From contig CM038704.1 in assembly GCA_021613375.1 (NCBI GenBank), positions 34,241,488 to 34,305,487 of the forward strand: a stretch of DNA of 64,000 bases. Reading direction: 5' to 3'. Source of the stretch: Megaleporinus macrocephalus (taxonomy: Eukaryota > Chordata > Actinopteri > Characiformes > Anostomidae). This document shows positions 57,711-64,000 of this stretch, piece after piece (within the stretch, counting starts at the first letter, position 1; every line of letters starts with the position of its first letter). Under the pieces are notes generated by a model. It made no database searches. It saw only the letters and a program-made list of their open reading frames with translations, and was not told where the DNA came from. A program made the translations under genes and the position numbers.

Positions 57711-59562
57711 AGCTGCTCTGGCTGTTTGGACCAATGACTGCCACATTCCAACTAGAGATCTAATTCTAAAAGGAATGAAAACTATTTGTGTCCCCAGGAT
57801 GTAGGCGAGGGAGAGGGCTAGTCCTGCAACTGTCAGTTGTAGGCAGTGCATGTCTTCTCCCAGTTGCTGTAACACTGTTAATTGGGACTGAATTGTATGT
57901 TTCACAATAGAACTAGTAGTATCATGAGGTATATGAGAAGTGACAACTAACTGTGGTAGAGGTGGGACTCTTTGTGCTTGCTGGAATGGCAAAGAATACA
58001 ATTATACAGTTCATACTATTGCAGGTGTATTGGAACCTTCTTTGACCTTATTTGGTCTGCCTTCAGGGTTTGGGTTCTCAAAGGACGTTTGTTCTAGAGG
58101 TCATGCTATAGGTGCCAGGTCGCAATAAGAAACGCCACAATGAGATGATGTAAAGCCAGTGGTGTTATTTAACACTGATACCAGAACAGGATTGAAGTGG
58201 GTTGGATGAATTTTGTGATGGATGAATATATAGTGGATGGTTTAAAAAGCACCACAACAAATGAAATATATATACATATATTACAAGCATATCCATTATC
58301 TAAGGTGTATTGCCAGAGACAAAACATTTAAAAAAAGAAACACTTACATAATGCATCCCATCTTGGAATATTTAACTCTGCATCTCACATGTAGCTTTGG
58401 CAGATTTCATTCAATAACTGTTCCTGTTTGCAACCTCTTATAAACTTTAACTATATGTCCCAAGTAGTTTTAATGTTTTTTGGTGGTTTGTGAATATTGT
58501 TTTGGCTGGAAACTGTAGAAGCAACTGTTCTGGAAGTTCAAGGTAAATCACTAAACAAACTGCATGTAAGTCAAAGATATTGACAAAATTTACAAAATTG
58601 TAATAGACCCACATGTGCAAAAAACACTGTGCCACTTCTGGCAAAGACGGCTAGCGCTGACATAAGCTTTGCAACAATCATTTACGTTTTAAGCAAGGAT
58701 TAAAGGCTTATTTTCAACATGGTGACTTATAAACAGGAGGCCTAAGGCTTTGCCCCTTTAGTACAAAACAAAAAAACAACATAATTAATTTTAGGCAAAA
58801 AGGAGGAAGCACTCATTGATCCTGGTCGTGCTTGAGCAGCCCAAGTTACAGTTACAGCCTGGTTTTTGTACTAGTGGTTTTGAGTGGTGGAGCAGTTATA
58901 CCAGTGGTGGTTTAAAGTGATTTGACCTTCTAATGTGGTTCTGGCAACCTATCTGGCCATCTCCTGGCCCATCTTTCCATGCGGTATGTGTAAGTAAAAG
59001 CAGCATGTGACAAATTTGCTATCTGATAGGACTGTTTGCTAAAACTGATAAACACAAATTCAAATCAAATTCAATGTCTGTTACATACTTCAAATGTCTG
59101 TTTTTAATCTACAATCTAGAGCAATAATGTGTCTTGAGTGTATACAGCTGGAAATCCGGTGGGGACATAACATATTTTGGTGGGGTTTTTTTATAAATGT
59201 TTTGCCACTTATGTCCCAAACTAAAGGTCAAAACCTAATAGTCACAATTCAGTAATAATCAAATCATATAAATTTGCACCAATGCTAATATTTGTTGGAT
59301 CTGCCTTGTAATCAGCCAATGCTTGTGTAGAAAATCTAGAATCAGCCCTGTTGTCTGTCATGATGTAATCCAGTTGAAATCCAGGCTTCCTATTGGTGCA
59401 TATTAGATGTTAGATTTCAGTGCTGGTAATATCTACAATGTCCCAGTCAAAAGCAAGGGTTGATATTTCCTGTGATGTTCTGATCTTGACCAGAGTTCTG
59501 ACTGTGTTGCAGTTTGCCTCTTCTTTTCTGACCCCACTGTCTGGCCTGCCTGCCTGCTGCAG
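57711..59562. other. plppr2 intron 2, distal part
   Basis: No exon is seen. The minus frame at 58001-57708 is Leu-rich but unrecognised and may belong to the decayed retroelement. The rest is AT-rich and unassigned. Confidence 0.45.
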
Positions 59563-59683
59563 ATCCTGATTGGTGAGCTGGCGTTATTCTTCTCAAAGCC
59601 TGAGGCCTTGCAGGAGAAAACCATCGTAACTGCAGACTGCTGCTACTTCAACCCTCTTCTGCGACGCATTGTACGCTTTTTGG
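59563..59683 (+). CDS. plppr2: plppr2 coding exon 3: span 2 and cytoplasmic loop
   Basis: The exon encodes residues 90-129 plus the first base of Gly130. ILIGELALFF completes span 2 with the end of the previous exon; EKTIVTADCCYFNPLLRRIV and RFLG follow, a block highly conserved in PLPPR proteins. The acceptor is CCTGCTGCAG|ATCC and the donor TTTTTGG|GTAAGA, phase 1. A longer open frame on the minus strand is a shadow. The large gap from exon 2 is intronic and filled with transposons. Confidence 0.94.
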
Positions 59684-60513
59684 GTAAGAAAATAGCTATG
59701 TAAGAATAATGTCAGCCAGGGAATAGGGTGGGTCTGCTTTTCTTTTAAGGGAGCACCCTGTGGAGAGACAGGTGGAGTTTTGGTTCTGGGTTGTGACTCT
59801 GGACTGAGATGCGGCACACAGATGGTGAGTGCAAGTACGAGTGGGAGTGAGGGACTGTGAATCGGGGTTCTGGGGGGTCGCAAGGAACAAAAGAAAGAAG
59901 CCGTGAAAGCTGTCGGTTGAACAGAGGACTCTGCATGTGTTTGCCCTCAGGTGCATGGCATGAGCCTAGTGTGTGCACTTGAACAGAGAACTGCTGTGAC
60001 CTAAGTCTCAATTAATCAGTTAATTGTCTGGCTTTGCACAGTAACTTCTTTTTCAGGGGCACAGAACAGCGGTTCATGAAAGCAGCCTGGAGAGAGACCA
60101 GACCTCAGTAAAAGAACACAAGTTCTGTAAGGCAATCCTGTAGGGATTGATTAATTGTCTGCTTAATTGCCTAGCATGAAGATTCTACAACGACAGATCA
60201 GTCTATCCCTCTAATAGTCTTTGCTTTTTTAGCTTAGCTTTGAGCAGTTCTAGGGTGTGTAGAGGCAGTTGGAAAATGATCGCACCAGCAAACTAGGTTC
60301 GTTTATGTATTACCACTGGGACACAGAACTTGGTTTAGATGGACTCTGAGAAAGTGACATGTTACATCCCTCATGATTTATGGTTTTGTCAGCCTTTTGA
60401 ACCTTCTTGTGATAAACAGTTCATGAGTTGATGCAAGTTCTTTTGGTCCTATAATTCCTGTTCTCTCTCTTTCTGCATATTTGAATAATTCCTCTCCCCG
60501 GTCCTTCCTGCAG
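59684..60513. other. plppr2 intron 3
   Basis: An ordinary intron of 830 bp; no repeat or RNA gene recognised. Confidence 0.6.
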
Positions 60514-60764
60514 GTGTGTACTCCTTCGGTCTCTTCACCACCACCATCTTTGCTAATGCAGGTCAGGTGGTAACAGGAAATCAGGCACCCCATTTTCTGT
60601 CTGCGTGTCGTCCTAACTACACAGCGCTGGGCTGCCACTCCCCACTGCAGTACATCTCAGAGTGGCGGGCGTGTACAGGAAACCCCTATATCATCATCTC
60701 TGCCCGAAAATCATTTCCATCCAAAGACGCTGCTCTCAGCACCTACTGCGCTATCTACACAGTG
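60514..60764 (+). CDS. plppr2: plppr2 coding exon 4: spans 3-4, degenerate C1 and C2 motifs
   Basis: The exon encodes residues 130-213. VYSFGLFTTTIFANAGQVV is span 3, nearly as in mammalian PLPPR2; HFLSACRPNYTALGC forms the extracellular loop, with an N-glycosylation motif at Asn164; AALSTYCAIYTV starts span 4. Lipid phosphate phosphatases have KX6RP and PSGH here. This protein has Gln146-X6-Ala-Pro and PSKD (198-201), so catalytic residues are lost, as in the whole PLPPR family. Acceptor CCTTCCTGCAG|GTG. The donor GTG|GTGCGA is weak, but it gives the right reading frame and family length. An open frame continues into the intron to 60878. Confidence 0.95.
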
Positions 60765-60839
60765 GTGCGAAAACACATCAGGAAAAATCTATGCCATTTC
60801 AGTACAACATTACAGCAGATCTACAGCATTACAGCCACT

Positions 60840-61560
60840 AAATCTACAATATTACAGTTACACCATCACAGTCACTAATCTAGGCCATGACAGTCACTGA
60901 TCCACACCACTAGCTACTAATCTACACCATTAATCACTAAACTACATTGTTACAGTCACTGATCTTCACCATTACAGCTACTTATCAACATACAGTCACT
61001 GATCTACACTGTTACAACCACTGATCTACACCATTACAGCTACTTATCAAATACAGTCACTGATCTACACCGTTACAGCTACTTATCAACATATAGTCAC
61101 TGATCTACACCGTTACAGCTACTTATCAACATATAGTCACTGATCTACACCGTTACAGCCACTGATCTACACCGTTACAGCTACTTATCAACATACAGTC
61201 ACTGATCTACACTGTTACAGCCACTGATCTACACCATTACACCTACTTATCAAATACAGTCACTGATCTACACCGTTACAGCTACTTATCAACATATAGT
61301 CACTGATCCACACCGTTACAGCTACTTATCAACATATAGTCACTGATCCACACCATTACAGCCACTGATCTACACCGTTACAGCTACTTATCAACATACA
61401 GTCACTGATCTACACTGTTACAGCCACTGATCTACACCATTACAGCTACTTATCTACATCATTACAGTCACTAAACTACACCGTTACAGTCACTAATCTA
61501 CACCGTTACAGTCACTAATCTACACCGTTACAGCTACTTATCAACATACAGTTACTGATA
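60840..61560 (+). repeat. Intronic minisatellite, about 22- and 40-bp units
   Basis: Units CACTGATCTACACCGTTACA and GCTACTTATCAACATATAGT alternate, sometimes as a single 22-bp form (ACTGATCTACACTGTTACAGCC). The array starts about 75 bases after the exon 4 donor and fills most of the first 800 bases of intron 4. Confidence 0.93.
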
Positions 61561-61936
61561 TATCACTATGTCACTATGGTCACTGATCTACACCATTATA
61601 GCCACTGATATACATTGTGACAGTCAATTAAAATAGAAGTACAGAACTGTCTGCAGGGAACTGAGTAGTTACAACTGGGGATACTATGAGAACCAAGTGT
61701 TGTACTTATGAAAAAAAAAAGTGGTAAATGTCATTGGGGTCTCCTATCAGATGAATGCTAAAAATCAGAAGGAAAGGGAGTTAACTTGAAAGGTTATTAT
61801 CATGAGGAAAAAGGGTATGTACCCTGCAGAATTATAAACTTATTCTTTTCACACGTATGCCGAGCTCAGAGTAACAGAAATGTGAGCTGTTTCATGTACT
61901 TACATTACATTTTTTGTGTCTATGTGCCTTCTGTAG

Positions 61937-62113
61937 ATGTACATCACTTCAGCGTGGAGGACTAAAGGCACACGCTTGACGAAGCCCACACTGTGCCTCA
62001 TTCTGCTCTCACTGGCAGTGCTGGTGGGAGTGGTCCGTGTGGCGGAGTACAGGAACCATTGGTCTGATGTGCTGGCTGGTTATATCACAGGGGGCGCTAT
62101 AGCTGCCTTTCTG
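61937..62113 (+). CDS. plppr2: plppr2 coding exon 5: spans 4-6, degenerate C3 motif
   Basis: The exon encodes residues 214-272, phase 0 at both ends. MYITSAWRTKGTRLTKPTLC joins span 4 to span 5 (LILLSLAVLVGVV), then RVAEYRNHWSDVLAGY and span 6 (ITGGAIAAFL). Active phosphatases have SRX5HX3D here; this protein has Val246-Arg-X5-Asn253-X3-Asp257, so the active-site His is Asn. The wording VGVVRVAEYRNHWSDVLAG is that of PLPPR2. Acceptor CTTCTGTAG|ATG, donor CTG|GTAGGA. Confidence 0.96.
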
Positions 62114-62474
62114 GTAGGAAAAAACACAGTTAATTTGATTATTTAAGACTCTTCATATTGCTTTTCCTTTGCCTCGATGCAGCATTGCATACTCATGGAG
62201 TTATCATAAGCAGCTCTATCACTAGACATGTGTGCACATTATATTGGCCAAAGAAAAAAAAAACAAGTTATTTTTGTTTTGGGAATAAACATCTCTGCGT
62301 TAGCCTAACCTTTACAATTCATATATCTGTTAGAAACAGATCTCTGGTATGTAAGCATAATCATTAGGACATCTGTAACATTGCTTAAACTATGATAAAC
62401 ACATACGCAATCAAAAGGGTCCAGTTATTTGACCACTTCTGTAACTTATCCCTGTGATCCTTGTCCCCCTGCAG

Positions 62475-62621
62475 GTGATGTGTGTGATTAATAACTTCCA
62501 GCAAACTCAGTCAACAATGCTACTGCCCATTCGACCACTCCGACCTGAACCCTCCCAGAGCATGCCCATGGTGACCATGTCCAGCGTGGAGAGTCCACTA
62601 GAAAAGTTAAGTGGCCCTAAG
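62475..62621 (+). CDS. plppr2: plppr2 coding exon 6: end of span 6 and cytoplasmic tail
   Basis: The exon encodes residues 273-321. VMCVINNFQQTQ ends span 6 and enters the cytoplasmic tail; a Pro-rich stretch (LPIRPLRPEPSQSMP) follows, then ESPLEKLSGPK, where SPLEKL is conserved between PLPPR2 and its relatives. Acceptor CCCCTGCAG|GTG, donor AAG|GTAAGG. Reading through the donor would give only six more residues and a stop. Confidence 0.94.
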
Positions 62622-63853
62622 GTAAGGGGTGGGTGTAGAGTGTAATAGTTCAGCAGGGTTATTAAAGAAGACCAGTAAAGGGCACTGATGCAGTTGGGGG
62701 AAGGGGATGTAGGGAGGTATGGGCCGGGGTAGAGTGCAGTAAGCTATTAGCTAAGTAAAAGTGACAGAATTATAAAATATTAACTTGTTTAAATCATGTT
62801 AAAAAGTCTCGCCTTACTTTCGAAGGGCAGACCCTGAAAGTTGCAATACCTCAGATCTGTCAAAATATCTTAAGCAGAGGTTTACCACTGAATGATTATT
62901 ATGACACAAGATATCTAGCTAGCACACCCAACTATGTAAGTGTTTTGTTAACATTGCAAGTGTTATACTAATACAAATATGCCAGTGGGCCCAGATCTGA
63001 AAGCCGTGAAACTGGTTCTGAGTTCCTCAAGATGATTGGCTCTCACAGAGAAAATGTGAAGGCGAGTAGGGGGCAGTACATGCTAGTGGAGGGCAGTGGA
63101 AGCATAGGACAGAAAATTGGAATAGTTGCAATAAAGGGCAGTAGGTGGCAGTATAGAATGCTTGAGGGCAGTGAATGGCAGAAGTTGGCAAAAGGGAGAG
63201 GTCAATGGCAAAAGAGGGTAAAAATGTCAATGGAGGGCAGTAGATGGCAGTAGAGCAGTACAATAGAGTGAAGGGTAGAAGAAGGCAGAAGAATGCAGGA
63301 GAGTGTAGTTATTGGTGATGAGGGCAGTTAGATGGCAGTTGGGATGTCAGGGTTGAAGATGGCAGCTAAATGTAGTAAAAGGCAGTAAAAGGTGCTGAGC
63401 GCAGTAGTTTGCAGTGGAGGCTAGCAAAGGGCAGTATAAGCCTGTAAAGGGTTGTAGATAATGGGAAGGCAACAGGCGAGAGTAAATGGTAATGAAGGGC
63501 GCTAGGGCAATAAAAAACAGAGGAAGGTATTAGATGGTAATGGAAGGGTAAATGGTATTGGGGCAGTAAACAGCAGTAACAAAAGACAGGTGTAGTAAAT
63601 GGCAGTGGAGGGCAGTTAAATGGTAGCAGAGGCCAGTAAAGGGCAGTTAAATGGCAGCAGAAGACAATAACGGTCATTAAAAAGTGATGAGGGCAGTATT
63701 TGGCAGTAGAAGGAGTGGAAAGAAGATTCCGCTGTAGGGCAGTAGAGGGGTTGGGCTATACTGGGCACTTGTGGGTAGAAAACAATAATAAATAATAAAC
63801 AAATAAATTATATTATTTTAAATAATAAGATTTTTTTTTCACTCTTTCTATAG
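62622..63853 (+). repeat. plppr2 intron 6 with a GGCAGTAGA-type degenerate repeat
   Basis: From about 63060 to 63770 the plus strand is built from words such as GGGCAGTAGATGGCAGTAG, GGCAGTTAAATGGCAG and AGTAAAGGGCAG, an irregular unit of about 10-20 bp. The opposite-strand frames (63263-63027, 63677-63366), rich in Pro/Leu/Cys, are by-products. 62622-63060 shows nothing. Confidence 0.75.
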
Positions 63854-63875
63854 GTTCCAGTCTTACTCTACTCAG

Positions 63876-63962
63876 GGGTCACATGACCATCAGCCCTTCC
63901 CAGTCCCCGCCCCTCCCGATGTCCTGATCCACTCACGTCACACCATTTCCAGCGCAGTCTAG
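63876..63962 (+). CDS. plppr2: plppr2 last coding exon: C-terminal tail (two possible acceptors)
   Basis: Joined in phase 0 at the acceptor TCTACTCAG|GGG, this encodes a 28-residue tail (GSHDHQPFPVPAPPD, then VLIHSRHTISSAV) and a TAG at 63960-63962, for a 349-residue protein. The upstream acceptor TTTCTATAG|GTT at 63854 has the better pyrimidine tract but gives only VPVLLYSGVT and TGA at 63884, for 331 residues. The human protein is close to 343. Alternative splicing may use both. The 3' untranslated region runs out of the window. Confidence 0.55.
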   Translation, partial: GSHDHQPFPVPAPPDVLIHSRHTISSAV

Positions 63963-64000
63963 ACCAGCCCTCAGAATGCCTTGCCAACTCCTGCACTGAA

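Noticed and set aside
59593..60011. Minus-strand Pro/Ser/Cys-rich frames next to exon 3
   Set aside because: Overlap the plus-strand coding exon and its intron, with no family match.
60840..61560. CRISPR-like regular repeats
   Set aside because: No unique spacers; the repeats are head-to-tail and sit in a vertebrate intron, so this is a minisatellite.

Overview
The window is vertebrate nuclear DNA, almost certainly from a teleost fish. It has spliced GT-AG exons, long AT-rich introns and a dense mix of fish-type repeats: a tRNA-derived SINE, hAT and Tc1/mariner remnants, L2- and L1/Tx1-type LINEs, and Gypsy and BEL/Pao retrotransposons. Nothing bacterial or viral in layout is seen. I cannot place the order of fish from sequence alone.

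One host gene is clear, on the plus strand: plppr2 (phospholipid phosphatase-related protein type 2). Seven exons fit together in frame: 17906-17983 (start codon), 27704-27892, 59563-59683, 60514-60764, 61937-62113, 62475-62621 and a last exon starting at 63854 or 63876. They encode about 331 or 349 residues with six membrane spans. All three lipid-phosphatase motifs are degenerate, as is usual for this family of catalytically silent membrane proteins. The third intron is 31.7 kb and is a sink for transposable elements.

Layout. 1-4.9 kb: non-coding, with a hAT-like edge, a perfect hairpin and a SINE. 5-5.5 kb: CpG-rich, promoter-like. 5.5-8.8 kb: a degenerate AT-rich tandem array split by a hAT element with an intact 8-bp target duplication and by a Tc1-like remnant. 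9-17.8 kb: minisatellites, interspersed repeats and possibly a non-coding first exon near 13.1 kb. 17.9-27.9 kb: first two coding exons and an intron with four blocks of a GAT/GTT-rich repeat. 28-36 kb: Gypsy pieces in collinear order, broken by a LINE ORF1 and other repeats. 37-40.3 kb: an L2-type LINE and an opposing LINE fragment. 40.8-53.4 kb: an L1/Tx1-type LINE split by a 9.1-kb LTR element. 53.4-57.7 kb: a decayed BEL/Pao element carrying a second hAT copy. 59.5-64 kb: the remaining plppr2 exons, with two intronic minisatellites.

The most unusual object is the LTR element at 43306-52434 (minus strand). It has nearly identical 1.9-kb LTRs, a primer-binding site matching tRNA-Lys3, a polypurine tract, an intact 568-codon Gag-like ORF and a second unrecognised ORF, but no protease, reverse transcriptase, RNase H or integrase. 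It looks like a recently active, non-autonomous, gag-only retroelement.
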